64,000 bases of DNA from Bacillus sp. 1780r2a1 (GCA_024134725.1 CP099863.1:3965258-4029257); one strand, 5' to 3'; counted from the first letter of the stretch, positions 27,438-36,224 are shown. Program-made: numbers and translations. Notes: generated by a model from the sequence alone, not told the origin.

Positions 27438-29954
27438 TTATGCTTCTTTTCCGCAGCAGTTTTTATACTTCTTACCGCTTCCGCAAATGCACGTATCGTT
27501 ACGACCTACATCAACCGCGTTAACTTTTGGCTTTTTTTTCGCAGGTGCATCCCCTTCTTTCGGGTGCACGGCAGCTTGTCCTTTCGCTACTTCTTGACGC
27601 TCAAGGTTGTTGTTAATCTCCGCTTTCATCATGTACTTCGTCACTTCTTCTTCAATTGTGGCAATCATGTTTTCAAACATTGCAAAGCCTTCCATTTGAT
27701 ACTCGCGAAGTGGATCCGTTTGACCATATGCACGAAGATGAATACCTTGACGCAGCTGATCCATCGCATCAATATGATCCATCCATTTTGAATCAACCGC
27801 GCGAAGAACAACAACTTTTTCAAACTCACGCATTTGTTCTGGCTCAAGCTGATCTTCTTTTTCGTTATAGCGTGCTTTTGCATAATCAACAAGCATTTCT
27901 ACAATTTCTTCAGGCTCTTTACGGCGTAACATTTCTTCCGTAATTTGCCCTTCATCTAGAATATTAGCATTTACATAATCAACGATACCTTGTAAATTCC
28001 AATCTTCTTCTAACTCATCACCTGGTGTATACGTAGCGACAACTCGTTCAACTGTTGATTGGATCATACGCTCTACAATATCACGCAGATTTTCTGAATC
28101 CAATACTTCAAAACGCTGCTTGTAGATTACTTCACGCTGCTGACGTAATACATCATCATATTGAAGCAATTGTTTACGCGCATCGAAGTTGTTACCTTCT
28201 ACTCGTTTTTGTGCAGATTCAACGGCTCTTGTCACGATTTTACTTTGAATTGGCTGTGAATCGTCCATACCAAGGCGATCCATCATGGACATCATGTTAT
28301 CAGAGCCAAAGCGACGCATTAGCTCATCTTCCATTGAAAGATAAAATTGAGAAACCCCAGGGTCCCCTTGACGACCAGCACGACCACGCAGCTGGTTATC
28401 AATACGACGAGATTCATGACGTTCTGTACCAATTACAGCTAAGCCGCCTGCTTCAATAACACCTTCGCCTAATTTAATATCTGTTCCACGTCCAGCCATG
28501 TTTGTTGCAATTGTCACCGCGCCTTTTTGACCAGCATTTTCAATAATATCAGCTTCACGCTCATGCTGCTTTGCATTTAAAACGTGGTGTTTAATGCCTT
28601 TTTTCTTTAATAATGAAGACAACAGCTCAGACGTTTCAATGGCTACTGTACCAACAAGCACAGGCTGTCCGTTCGCATAGCGCTCAGCAATATCTTCTAC
28701 AACGGCCTTGAACTTGCCTTCCATTGTTTTATAAATTAAGTCTGCTTTGTCATCACGGGCAATGTCTTTATTCGTTGGGATTACAACTACCTGCATGTTG
28801 TAGATGTTTCGGAACTCTTCCTCTTCCGTCTTCGCTGTTCCCGTCATACCCGCTAGCTTTTCATACATACGGAAGTAGTTCTGGAACGTGATTGTTGCAA
28901 GCGTCATACTTTCGTTTTGAATATCAACATTTTCTTTTGCTTCGATTGCTTGGTGAAGCCCATCGCTAAAGCGACGACCTTTCATTAAACGACCCGTAAA
29001 TTGGTCGACGATTACGACTTTCCCGTCTTCTACCACATAATCAACATCATTTTGCATCGTTACGTGTGCTTTTAACGCTTGGTTAATATGATGATTTAAA
29101 GCGACGTGCGAGATATCAAAAAGGTTTTCGATACCAAACGCTTTTTCAGCTTTAGACATTCCGTCTTCAGTTAACTGAACACTCTTCGTCTTCACATCAA
29201 ACGTATAATCCGTTTCTTTATCAAGCGTGCGAACGAATGCGTTAGCTTGAATGTAAAGAGCCGTCGACTTTTGAGCAGTTCCAGAGATAATCAACGGTGT
29301 ACGCGCTTCGTCAATTAAAATGGAGTCAACCTCATCGATTACAGCGAAGTGAAGCGGACGTTGTACCATTTGCTCTTTATAAAGCACCATATTATCACGT
29401 AAATAATCAAATCCTAGCTCGTTGTTTGTTGTATACGTAATGTCAGCAGCGTACGCTTCTTGTTTTTCATCTTTTGTTAAGCTGTTTAGATTTAAGCCAA
29501 CTGTTAAGCCTAAAAACTCATAAAGGCGTCCCATTTCAGTTGCGTCACGGCTTGCTAAGTATTCATTGACCGTTACAACATGCACGCCTTTTCCAGTAAT
29601 TGCATTTAAATAAACAGGCATTGTTGCAGTTAACGTTTTACCTTCCCCTGTTTTCATCTCAGAGATATTCCCCTCATGTAAGGAGATACCACCCATTAGC
29701 TGCACTTTATAAGGATACATGCCTAATACACGCTTTGCTGCTTCACGTACAACTGCAAAAGCTTCCGTCAGCATATCGTCTACAGATTCACCATTTTGAT
29801 AACGCTCTTTAAAGTCTACCGTTTTCTCACGAAGCTGATCATCTGTCAGCGATGCAATATCAGGACCCAACGCATCAATCTGTTCAGCCATTCGTTCTAA
29901 ACGACCGATTTGGCGTTGATTTCCGTCAAACACTTTTTTAAATAATCCAAGCAT
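27438..29954 (-). CDS. secA: Preprotein translocase ATPase SecA
   Basis: Motor of the Sec pathway, driving unfolded preproteins through SecYEG. The 838-residue form starts [15 protein letters not shown] at 29954, with GGAG eight bases upstream. Walker A is MKTGEGKTL near residue 102, followed by DEAD-type [14 protein letters not shown] long helical scaffold follows, and the C-terminal zinc-binding tail [13 protein letters not shown] recruits SecB-like or ribosome partners. Length matches B. subtilis SecA (841). Upstream, 29955-30140 shows no gene. Confidence 0.98.
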   Translation of the reverse strand: MLGLFKKVFDGNQRQIGRLERMAEQIDALGPDIASLTDDQLREKTVDFKERYQNGESVDDMLTEAFAVVREAAKRVLGMYPYKVQLMGGISLHEGNISEMKTGEGKTLTATMPVYLNAITGKGVHVVTVNEYLASRDATEMGRLYEFLGLTVGLNLNSLTKDEKQEAYAADITYTTNNELGFDYLRDNMVLYKEQMVQRPLHFAVIDEVDSILIDEARTPLIISGTAQKSTALYIQANAFVRTLDKETDYTFDVKTKSVQLTEDGMSKAEKAFGIENLFDISHVALNHHINQALKAHVTMQNDVDYVVEDGKVVIVDQFTGRLMKGRRFSDGLHQAIEAKENVDIQNESMTLATITFQNYFRMYEKLAGMTGTAKTEEEEFRNIYNMQVVVIPTNKDIARDDKADLIYKTMEGKFKAVVEDIAERYANGQPVLVGTVAIETSELLSSLLKKKGIKHHVLNAKQHEREADIIENAGQKGAVTIATNMAGRGTDIKLGEGVIEAGGLAVIGTERHESRRIDNQLRGRAGRQGDPGVSQFYLSMEDELMRRFGSDNMMSMMDRLGMDDSQPIQSKIVTRAVESAQKRVEGNNFDARKQLLQYDDVLRQQREVIYKQRFEVLDSENLRDIVERMIQSTVERVVATYTPGDELEEDWNLQGIVDYVNANILDEGQITEEMLRRKEPEEIVEMLVDYAKARYNEKEDQLEPEQMREFEKVVVLRAVDSKWMDHIDAMDQLRQGIHLRAYGQTDPLREYQMEGFAMFENMIATIEEEVTKYMMKAEINNNLERQEVAKGQAAVHPKEGDAPAKKKPKVNAVDVGRNDTCICGSGKKYKNCCGKEA

Positions 29955-30140
29955 ATTAAACGCTCCTCTATTTATAATCAATACATTTTGTACTTGTTAT
30001 TTCCTTATTATAAAACATTCTGAATAAAATTGTAACATCGGGGCTAGACAAGTAGCAACTTATACTCATATTACGGAATTGATCATTTACTCAATATTGC
30101 CCAGAAGAACCAGGATAAGCAAAGTAAACTAGACATCGCT

Positions 30141-30167
30141 AAAAAAGACAGCGAATAAAGCTCGCTG
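30141..30167 (-). terminator. Terminator of hpf
   Basis: CAGCGA (30149-30154) pairs with TCGCTG (30162-30167). The minus strand continues CTGTCTTTTTTAG. It lies 19 bp past the hpf stop. Confidence 0.8.
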
Positions 30168-30185
30168 CCTTAGGAGTTACTGTAT

Positions 30186-30743
30186 TTAGTTTGGTTCAAT
30201 CAGTCCGTATCGCCCATCTTTTCGGCGATAAACGACATTGGTTGTATTTGTGTCGGCATTTGTGAAGACAAAGAAGCTATGACCAAGCATATTCATCTGT
30301 AAAATTGCTTCTTCACTATCCATTGGTTTTAAGTTAAATCGTTTTGTACGGACAAGCTCTAGCTCTTCTTCATCCGTTTCAGCTGCAACGGCAACGCTTG
30401 AGTCACCTTCCAACGCAGCGAATAGGTATTTTTCAGCACCTTTTTCACGCATTTTACGGTTCACTTTTGTTTTATGCTTGCGAATTTGGCGCTCAAGTTT
30501 ATCAAGGACAAGGTCGACTGCGGCATATAAATCTGTATGCGTCTCTTCAGCACGTAATACAAGATCAGTCATTGGAATTGTAACTTCTATTTTTTGGTCG
30601 TTGTTGTATACTTTTAAGTTTACGTTTACATCAGCATTAGGTGTACCATCGAAATAGCGCTCTAACTTGCCGAGCTTTTTCTCTACATATTCCCTGATTG
30701 CTGGAGTTACCTCAATGTTTTCGCCACGAATGTTGTACATCAT
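30186..30743 (-). CDS. hpf: Long-form ribosome hibernation promoting factor
   Basis: Binds the 30S decoding region and dimerises ribosomes into inactive 100S particles in stationary phase or stress. The 185-residue long form has the N-terminal S30AE domain (1-100, MYNIRGENIEVTPAIREYV) and the C-terminal dimerisation domain (about 130-185, KRFNLKPMDSEEAILQMN). GGAGG is nine bases before the first of two adjacent ATGs. A sigma-B promoter lies upstream, in line with the general-stress control of yvyD/hpf in B. subtilis. Confidence 0.97.
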   Translation of the reverse strand: MMYNIRGENIEVTPAIREYVEKKLGKLERYFDGTPNADVNVNLKVYNNDQKIEVTIPMTDLVLRAEETHTDLYAAVDLVLDKLERQIRKHKTKVNRKMREKGAEKYLFAALEGDSSVAVAAETDEEELELVRTKRFNLKPMDSEEAILQMNMLGHSFFVFTNADTNTTNVVYRRKDGRYGLIEPN

Positions 30744-30789
30744 ATTCGAACTCCTCCTTTAATCATTGCTATACCTCTATATTTCTACA

Positions 30790-30815
30790 ATACCCGACAC
30801 TTTCCCTTCTTAAAC
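30790..30815 (-). promoter_or_regulatory. Sigma-B promoter of hpf
   Basis: Minus-strand GTTTAA (30810-30815), 14 bp, GGGTAT (30790-30795): full match to the sigma-B consensus GTTTAA-N12-15-GGGWAW, 47 bp before the start codon. Confidence 0.88.
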
Positions 30816-30888
30816 CTATATTTTTTTGAAAATTCAGCGAATAAATTTTCAAATTTAAGAAAGTGTATGTTGGAACTCAAAAAAAAGA

Positions 30889-30909
30889 CCTTCTTCAAAG
30901 AGAAGAAGG
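30889..30909 (-). terminator. Terminator of the fliD-fliS-fliT unit
   Basis: CCTTCTTC (30889-30896) pairs with GAAGAAGG (30902-30909). The minus strand continues GGTCTTTTTTTTG. Confidence 0.85.
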
Positions 30910-30940
30910 CCTTATTTTTTCAATTTTTTATGCTTTCTAT

Positions 30941-31291
30941 TCAGTTTCGCTTATCGTAAAAACTTCCATCGAATGTTTCATTTCCATACGGGTTAACATA
31001 ACGATTAACATGCTGTTTTTTGGCCTTTGTTTTTTGAAGGTCCTCTTCAACACTTTTTTTCCATTTTAACAATGTTGAATCAATGATGGCATTCATGCTA
31101 ACGATGATTTTCCCTCTCGAATCTTTTTGGCTTTCTTTCGACTGAACAAGCTCGTCAATATATTGACTTCGCTCTTGAAGCAAAGATTCCACTTTCGTAA
31201 TCATATCCTCACGTTCTTCTGCCAGAAGCGGCTTTTGTACAACCCCATAGAGCTCAGCCGTCAAGTCATATAAGGAGTCCAGAGACGTCAC
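30941..31291 (-). CDS. fliT: Flagellar export chaperone FliT
   Basis: A 116-residue, largely helical, charged protein at the position of fliT after fliS. FliT holds the filament-cap protein FliD before export; in enterics it also regulates FlhDC, which is absent here. The sequence is poorly conserved in this family, so the call depends mainly on order, size and helix pattern. Its ATG overlaps the fliS stop by four bases, so production follows FliS translation. Confidence 0.82.
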   Translation of the reverse strand: MTSLDSLYDLTAELYGVVQKPLLAEEREDMITKVESLLQERSQYIDELVQSKESQKDSRGKIIVSMNAIIDSTLLKWKKSVEEDLQKTKAKKQHVNRYVNPYGNETFDGSFYDKRN

Positions 31292-31686
31292 GCTTGGCCA
31301 CCTGAACCATGGGTTTGCTTACGATTCATTTGAATAACCTGCTTCCACGTATCGCGAAACTCAACGGCATATTCCTCTACTTCGTCGAGGATTTCTACGC
31401 GATTTTGAACATTGGCTTCAATTAAACGCTGATTCATATAGTCATACATCGCCATCATTTCTTTTCCAACCGTAGCACTTGTATCCAACGTAACCATTAG
31501 CTCTTGAATAATCTTTTGTGCTTTAAGTAAGTTTTCGTTTTTCACTTCGATATTATGTTGTTCAAACCCCATACGGGCCATTTTAATAAATTTAATACAT
31601 CCGTTGTAAAGCATCAGCGTAAGTTCACCAGGTGAAGCGGTTTGAACTGCCCCTTGCTGATACGCTTGATAAGGATTTGCTGCCAT
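31288..31686 (-). CDS. fliS: Flagellin chaperone FliS
   Basis: Binds the disordered C-terminus of flagellin in the cytoplasm and delivers it to the export gate. In B. subtilis it also works with FliW and CsrA in flagellin homeostasis. The 132-residue product (MAANPYQAYQQGAVQTASP) has the conserved ELTLMLYNGCIKFIK segment. I took the ATG at 31686, eight bases after GGAG, over the GTG at 31695. It is flanked by fliD and fliT in the usual order. A divergent second FliS-like protein is encoded at 45.9 kb. Confidence 0.97.
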   Translation of the reverse strand: MAANPYQAYQQGAVQTASPGELTLMLYNGCIKFIKMARMGFEQHNIEVKNENLLKAQKIIQELMVTLDTSATVGKEMMAMYDYMNQRLIEANVQNRVEILDEVEEYAVEFRDTWKQVIQMNRKQTHGSGGQA

Positions 31687-31718
31687 TTCCTTCACTCCTT
31701 CTCGTACTTTTTCTATGT

Positions 31719-33509
31719 TTAAGCAAAATATTGCGATAGCTGCATGCTTTGTGCGTTTGAATTTTGAATGGCTTTTTCCATTGCTGTAAATTGGCGCCAG
31801 TAACGATCTTCCACCTGCACAAGACGACTTTCAAATCGACTAATTTGATCATCCATGTCACGTAAATTACGGCCGAGCACAAACTGCGTATTCGTCCAAG
31901 TTGAGCGACCTGCACGCTGCTCAATTTTAGATACCGTATCCGCAACGGATTCACGAAGTCTTCGGACAATTCCTTTTTCGCTTGTCGTTTCACCATTCTT
32001 TGAAAATAAGTCCATAACAGACTGCGGATCTTTCTCAAGTGCTTCCTTTAGCTTTGTCTCGTTAATAACAAGCTTTCCACGGTCCATATAGTTCGTACTT
32101 GTCGTAATTCCAATATCCGTTAGCTGCTTAAATTCACCCGTAAGGCCTGAAACAGCTGAATACCAGTTGGAACGCATTTGATTTAAGCCGCTTGAAAGAA
32201 TTGAATCGTTTTTTAATAACCCACTTTTCGCTTTTTCTTCCCACTGCTCCGCTTGTTTGTCCGTTAAGCCTTCACGCTGCGCATCCGTTAAAGGACCGTA
32301 ATCGCGGTAGCGCTCTTCGGTGATTTTACCATTAAGAGTGGCAATGAGCTCATTGTATTTCGTCACAAAATTTTTAATTGATTCCACGGCTTTATCCGTG
32401 TTATTGCTGACATTTACGCGCACAGGGGCTGTAAAGTTATCTTGCAGGGTAAAGCTCACGCCGCTTATTGTAAACGTATTGGACTTTCGCGTTGTTTGTA
32501 AGCCGTTAATTTCAAACGTTGCGTCAGTTCCGCTTTGTTCATTCGTTTGATCGAGCTTTAGCGTCTGGGTCAGAAAATCACCTTCAAGCTTCATTTGAGG
32601 ACCCGCCGCATCCGTACTGCTCGTCAATTTACCCGTGTCTTTACGAGTAAACATGATTTTATCCGTTCCTGAATCGTAAAATGCAGAAATTCCAACCTTG
32701 GAGTTATTAATCGTAGAAATAACGTCGTTTAAAGATTTTGTACCATCAAACTCAAAGTTCATTTTCCCATTCTTTTGATCATCTTCAATCGCTTTTCCAT
32801 TTTCATCATAGGTTATAATGGCAAATGATACGTAGTTTTGTTCATAATCAAACCCTTGTACCACGCTATCTTTTGCAAGTTGCGTACCAAACGTCATTTC
32901 ACCGGTTGCCGCGTCAATAAATACATCGTTTGCACCTAGGTTATCCGCGCTGTTAACAACCGTATAATTAGTAGAAGCACCGTCCGCATCATTGACCGTA
33001 ATAGAAGTCGGTAAATTAGAAATAGCTCCTTTTCCTAACGAAACCTTCGTCGTGTCACTCGCTACCGTAATCGCGCTTTGATTGATCGTTTTAGTCTGCC
33101 ACGTTAGACCACCTGAAAACGCACTTTGCTGAGACCATAAGCTTTTGGATGGATCAATTTTCGTTGTTCCTGAAACTGCCCCGCTAATATTTTTGGCAGC
33201 CGTCGCCATCGTTACGTTTGATAACGTATACGACGCGTTACCTGCTGAAGTTGTCGCAGTAGCCGTAACTTTTGATTCATCTGCTGAAGATGAGCTTTTC
33301 ACCATATATGTTGACTGGAGCGTCATGTTAAAAGCCGAATCACGAAATTCCGTTAACAATCGGTTCATTTCGCGATACTGGTCGCGCTGCCATTCTGTTG
33401 TTTGCTTTTTTTGCTTTATTTTATCCAGCGGCATACGCTCCGCTTTCATTAAGTCACTTACGATTTGGTCAATATCCATTCCACTTGCTAATCCACCAAT
33501 ACGAACCAT
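31719..33509 (-). CDS. fliD: Filament cap protein FliD (HAP2)
   Basis: Forms the pentameric or hexameric cap under which flagellin subunits fold. The 596-residue protein starts with the conserved GGLASGMDIDQIVSDLMKAE. The N- and C-terminal helical arms (about 1-90 and 480-596) pack in the filament channel, while the Thr/Ser-rich middle is the surface head. It belongs to the sigma-D unit flaG-fliD-fliS-fliT, 14 bp after flaG. Confidence 0.96.
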   Translation of the reverse strand: MVRIGGLASGMDIDQIVSDLMKAERMPLDKIKQKKQTTEWQRDQYREMNRLLTEFRDSAFNMTLQSTYMVKSSSSADESKVTATATTSAGNASYTLSNVTMATAAKNISGAVSGTTKIDPSKSLWSQQSAFSGGLTWQTKTINQSAITVASDTTKVSLGKGAISNLPTSITVNDADGASTNYTVVNSADNLGANDVFIDAATGEMTFGTQLAKDSVVQGFDYEQNYVSFAIITYDENGKAIEDDQKNGKMNFEFDGTKSLNDVISTINNSKVGISAFYDSGTDKIMFTRKDTGKLTSSTDAAGPQMKLEGDFLTQTLKLDQTNEQSGTDATFEINGLQTTRKSNTFTISGVSFTLQDNFTAPVRVNVSNNTDKAVESIKNFVTKYNELIATLNGKITEERYRDYGPLTDAQREGLTDKQAEQWEEKAKSGLLKNDSILSSGLNQMRSNWYSAVSGLTGEFKQLTDIGITTSTNYMDRGKLVINETKLKEALEKDPQSVMDLFSKNGETTSEKGIVRRLRESVADTVSKIEQRAGRSTWTNTQFVLGRNLRDMDDQISRFESRLVQVEDRYWRQFTAMEKAIQNSNAQSMQLSQYFA

Positions 33510-33523
33510 TGTTTCACCGCCAA

Positions 33524-33877
33524 TTACATTTTTTGATCAATGACTAACCCTGCAAGCCGCTCCATCTCGGCATGCATATCTAAAAGCTTTTCGGGAGGTA
33601 TCTCACGAATCACTTCGTTTGTTTCTGCATTTACAACCTGAGCGAAATACGTATGAGACTTTTCATGAAGCTGAAAACGCACCGAAACAAACGTAGGCGC
33701 GAGCTTTCGATTAATCTCTTCCACTGCTTTTTCAAGCTGTGCAATTATTACTTCATTGCTGCTTTCCAGCGCTTTTGACTCTGTTTCTAGCTGTTTTGTT
33801 TCTTTTGATTGCTGAACATTGGCATAGCTTAACGCAATTGAATGAAGCATTTTAGCTGAAAATGATGTCCCCTCCAT
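33524..33877 (-). CDS. flaG: FlaG-family flagellar protein
   Basis: A 117-residue FlaG (YvyC) protein. A variable helical N-terminus is followed by the FlaG domain with FQLHEKSHTYFAQVVNAET and EVIREIPPEKLLDMHAEM (about 65-115). FlaG proteins affect filament length in some bacteria; the exact role in Bacillus is unclear. The ATG at 33877 is about seven bases after AAGGGGTG, preferred over the GTG at 33886. First gene after a sigma-D promoter. Confidence 0.9.
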   Translation of the reverse strand: MEGTSFSAKMLHSIALSYANVQQSKETKQLETESKALESSNEVIIAQLEKAVEEINRKLAPTFVSVRFQLHEKSHTYFAQVVNAETNEVIREIPPEKLLDMHAEMERLAGLVIDQKM

Positions 33878-33913
33878 CACAGCCACCCCTTAAAAAAACA
33901 CTCTTTTCTATTG

Positions 33914-33940
33914 TTATCGGAAGCATTTATTTATTGTTTA
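33914..33940 (-). promoter_or_regulatory. Sigma-D promoter of flaG-fliDST
   Basis: Minus-strand TAAA (33937-33940), 15 bp, TCCGATAA (33914-33921), close to the sigma-D consensus TAAA-N15-GCCGATAT. The remainder of 33941-34162 shows no gene. Confidence 0.75.
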
Positions 33941-34162
33941 TAGGTAGTTCGCAGTACTTTTTCGCTTTAAAAACACGATTTCGCATGAGATAAGGCTTGT
34001 TTTTTCGACAGGGATGAAGGTCACGAGCGCTACCTTTGTTATCCATTAATCTGTTTTATTTTCCTATTTCTTTAAATCTAGACCTTTATTGGGGGCTTTT
34101 CGTGCTACAATGCTGTTAAAATTCCACATTGTCACGATCCTCTATAAAGGAGCTACTCAGCC

Positions 34163-34510
34163 ATGAAAAAAACGATCATTCCTTTTCTACTTGCCGGGAT
34201 GCTCACGGCCTTTGCCGTTATTCATACAAACGAAAAAGCAATTAAAGAAACCGACTCGTATTCTACTATTCAAGCGAAAATTGAAACCTATGCGAAAAAA
34301 GAAGAACCCAGCTTGTCCATTCAAGAAATACAAAAAGACGAAACGATCAACGGAGAAAAGCGCATCATTTTGTTCACCACAACCGATAAACAAATTGGCT
34401 GTGCCATTCTGCAAAAAAACTACTTAAACCGCTATAAGATTGAATACATCTCTACCCAAGAACCCGCTCAAATCGAAGACAAATCGGCTTTATCGTCTAT
34501 TTATACATAA
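34163..34510 (+). CDS. Small secreted or membrane-anchored protein of unknown function
   Basis: A 115-residue protein with a clear export signal: KK then a hydrophobic stretch (about 4-20, TIIPFLLAGMLTAFAVI). The rest is a charged soluble domain with alternating strand-like segments (KRIILFTTTDKQIGCAILQK and RYKIEYIST). AAAGGAG lies ten bases before the ATG, and an extended -10 (TGCTACAAT, 34108-34116) precedes it, so it is probably a genuine gene rather than a shadow. I do not recognise the family. It is the only plus-strand gene among the flagellar genes, and a plus-strand terminator lies about 240 bp downstream. Confidence 0.65.
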   Translation: MKKTIIPFLLAGMLTAFAVIHTNEKAIKETDSYSTIQAKIETYAKKEEPSLSIQEIQKDETINGEKRIILFTTTDKQIGCAILQKNYLNRYKIEYISTQEPAQIEDKSALSSIYT

Positions 34511-34547
34511 GCAAGAGTTTGGAATATAACAAAATGATTGCTTCTAA

Positions 34548-34646
34548 GAGCCAAACAATAGCCGCTCCCCTCTCTATGGTTTGGCTCAACACGTTCGCTC
34601 CATTGCGCCACGGCCACTCGCTTTCCGCGCAGAGGAGTCGAGTGCC
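34548..34646. repeat. Structured intergenic element, probable dispersed repeat
   Basis: Two nested dyads: GAGCCAAAC (34548-34556) with GTTTGGCTC (34579-34587), and GGCCACTCG (34612-34620) with CGAGTGCC (34639-34646). The block is markedly richer in G+C than its surroundings and includes CTCGCTTTCCGCG, a motif I associate with small repeats scattered in Bacillus/Priestia genomes. The association is from memory and needs a genome-wide search. Confidence 0.5.
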
Positions 34647-34747
34647 TTTCTCTCCATTCCACTCCGTCTCCAAACTAGGCTTGCCCAATCACAAAAAAGC
34701 CTGGACAACTAAGAGTTGCGAACTCTCAATCGTTCAAGCTTACCATT

Positions 34748-34776
34748 GGCTGAAATACTTCTGTTTCAGCCTTTTT
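34748..34776 (+). terminator. Plus-strand terminator downstream of the small secreted protein
   Basis: GGCTGAAA (34748-34755) pairs with TTTCAGCC (34764-34771), followed by TTTTTC. Confidence 0.75.
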
Positions 34777-34786
34777 CATAAAAAAA

Positions 34787-34808
34787 GACCTTCTCACGGG
34801 AGAAGATC
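34787..34808 (-). other. Second terminator-like hairpin downstream of hag
   Basis: GACCTTCTC (34787-34795) pairs with GAGAAGATC (34800-34808) around ACGG. On the minus strand it is followed by TTTTTTTATG. It may catch read-through from hag, or be the leader of a small plus-strand element (see findings). Confidence 0.5.
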
Positions 34809-34886
34809 AATAAAAAAGGGGATAGGGGAATACCTTGATATTAGTATGGGCTTGATTGCTGTCATTTATACCTTTTCATAGTAAAA

Positions 34887-34916
34887 AAAGACTCTAGTAC
34901 ATAGACTAGAGTCTTT
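34887..34916 (-). terminator. Terminator of hag
   Basis: 12-base perfect arms AAAGACTCTAGT (34887-34898)/ACTAGAGTCTTT (34905-34916). The minus strand continues CTTTTTTTAC. 15 bp after the hag stop. Confidence 0.9.
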
Positions 34917-34931
34917 CTATTCAGCTTAAAA

Positions 34932-36161
34932 TTAACGTAGAAGTTGAAGAACTCCTTGTGGCTGTTGGTTAGCTTGAGCAAGCATTGCTTGAGCAGCTTG
35001 AGAAAGAATTGAGTTTTTCGTTTGATTCATCATTTCTTTCGCCATATCAACGTCACGGATACGAGATTCCGCAGCTGTTAGGTTTTCAGAAGATGTAGCT
35101 AGATTATTAATCGTGTGCTCTAGGCGGTTTTGGTTCGCACCTAGTTTAGAACGTTCTGCGGAAACTTTTTCAATAGCACTTTGAATTGCTGTAACAGCTT
35201 TACCTGCATTTTCAGCTGATGATACGTCTAGGGCAGCTTCATTAGCAGTATTGTTAGTACCATCAGTAACTGTGGCTGCTGTTGTAAAACCGGCATTTCC
35301 TGCTGTACCAGTAATTCCTAGAGCTGCTGCACGCATATCCTCAAATTCAAGCGTCATGGTTTGGTTTTCATTCGCACCAATTTGTGTTGTAAATTGAGAC
35401 TTTGCACCAGTTGCTGGTGTTCCTGCTACTGCTGCAGTTAAGTCTTGAGTCCAAGTATCACCAGTTGCTGCATCACCTTTTGCAGCTGAAATGTCAATTG
35501 TCATACCTTTGTAAGTAAATGTATCTCCTGTTAAAGATACATCAGAAGTTCCTCCATCTACAGACCAACCAGTAGCTGTTTTTTGAAGTGTTAGAGTTTC
35601 ATCAGCAGCTCCTGTAAATGTCCCACTAATAGTAGCTTCACCTGAAGCAGTATTAGTACCCCCAGCTGTCATATCAGTTGCTGATGCAATTGTAGTTGCT
35701 GGTGTTCCTGGAACAGCTGGTGAACCTCCTACTTGAGTACCTGATGTAGCATTTAATAATTTTTGGTTATTAAATTCAGTAGTATTACCAATTCTGTTAA
35801 TTTCCGATGTTAATTGGTTAATCTCTTTTTGAATTTCACCACGGTCTGTACCTGTGTTTGTATCATTACCAGCTTGAACAGCTAGTTCACGCATACGTTG
35901 AAGAATGTCGTGAGTTTCGTTTAAAGCACCTTCTGCTGTTTGAATCATTGAGATTGAATCTTGTGCATTTTTCCCAGCTTGGTCTAAACCACGAATTTGC
36001 CCGCGCATTTTTTCTGAGATTGCTAGCCCAGCTGCATTATCTCCAGCTTTATTAATTGCAAGACCAGAAGACAATTTCTCCATTGATTTTGATTGAGCAG
36101 CATTTGCATTACCGAACTGACGGTATGTGTTTAAAGCCGCAATATTATGATTAATTCTCAT
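34932..36161 (-). CDS. hag: Major flagellin with enlarged variable domain
   Basis: Filament subunit, exported unfolded and polymerised under FliD. The 409-residue protein has the conserved D0/D1 N-terminus (MRINHNIAALNTYRQ, about 1-140) and C-terminus (about 315-409, ending ANQQPQGVLQLLR). Between them is an Ala/Thr/Gly-rich, charge-poor insert of about 150-170 residues containing repeated GTPAT-type segments, making it about 100 residues longer than B. subtilis Hag. The start is set by AAGGAGG eight bases before the ATG, removing 11 residues of open frame upstream. It is monocistronic from a sigma-D promoter, next to csrA and fliW, whose products govern its translation. Confidence 0.97.
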   Translation of the reverse strand: MRINHNIAALNTYRQFGNANAAQSKSMEKLSSGLAINKAGDNAAGLAISEKMRGQIRGLDQAGKNAQDSISMIQTAEGALNETHDILQRMRELAVQAGNDTNTGTDRGEIQKEINQLTSEINRIGNTTEFNNQKLLNATSGTQVGGSPAVPGTPATTIASATDMTAGGTNTASGEATISGTFTGAADETLTLQKTATGWSVDGGTSDVSLTGDTFTYKGMTIDISAAKGDAATGDTWTQDLTAAVAGTPATGAKSQFTTQIGANENQTMTLEFEDMRAAALGITGTAGNAGFTTAATVTDGTNNTANEAALDVSSAENAGKAVTAIQSAIEKVSAERSKLGANQNRLEHTINNLATSSENLTAAESRIRDVDMAKEMMNQTKNSILSQAAQAMLAQANQQPQGVLQLLR

Positions 36162-36169
36162 TATAATTT

Positions 36170-36203
36170 CCTCCTTGAATATGTTTTCGCCCACGTCCGT
36201 GTG
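36170..36203 (-). promoter_or_regulatory. Candidate CsrA sites in the hag leader
   Basis: Two GGA motifs in the RNA leader. One is in CACACGGACGTG (36192-36203), which can fold CAC/GTG with the GGA in the loop, close to the CsrA consensus ACARGGAUGU. The other is the Shine-Dalgarno itself (AAGGAGG, 36170-36176). A dimer spanning both would block ribosome access, as shown for B. subtilis hag. Confidence 0.65.
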
Positions 36204-36224
36204 AGCTTATTTTGACTCCCCGCC

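Noticed and set aside
27564-28459. Plus-strand open frames opposite secA (75, 95 and 134 codons)
   Set aside because: They lie entirely opposite conserved secA coding sequence, lack ribosome-binding sites and resemble no family.
31625-32038. 137-codon frame overlapping fliD and fliS on the same strand
   Set aside because: It is an out-of-frame shadow of fliD; fliD and fliS account fully for the region.
34497-34688. 63-residue minus-strand open frame opposite the structured repeat
   Set aside because: No ribosome-binding site, Trp/Glu-rich unlikely composition, and it coincides with the inverted-repeat element.
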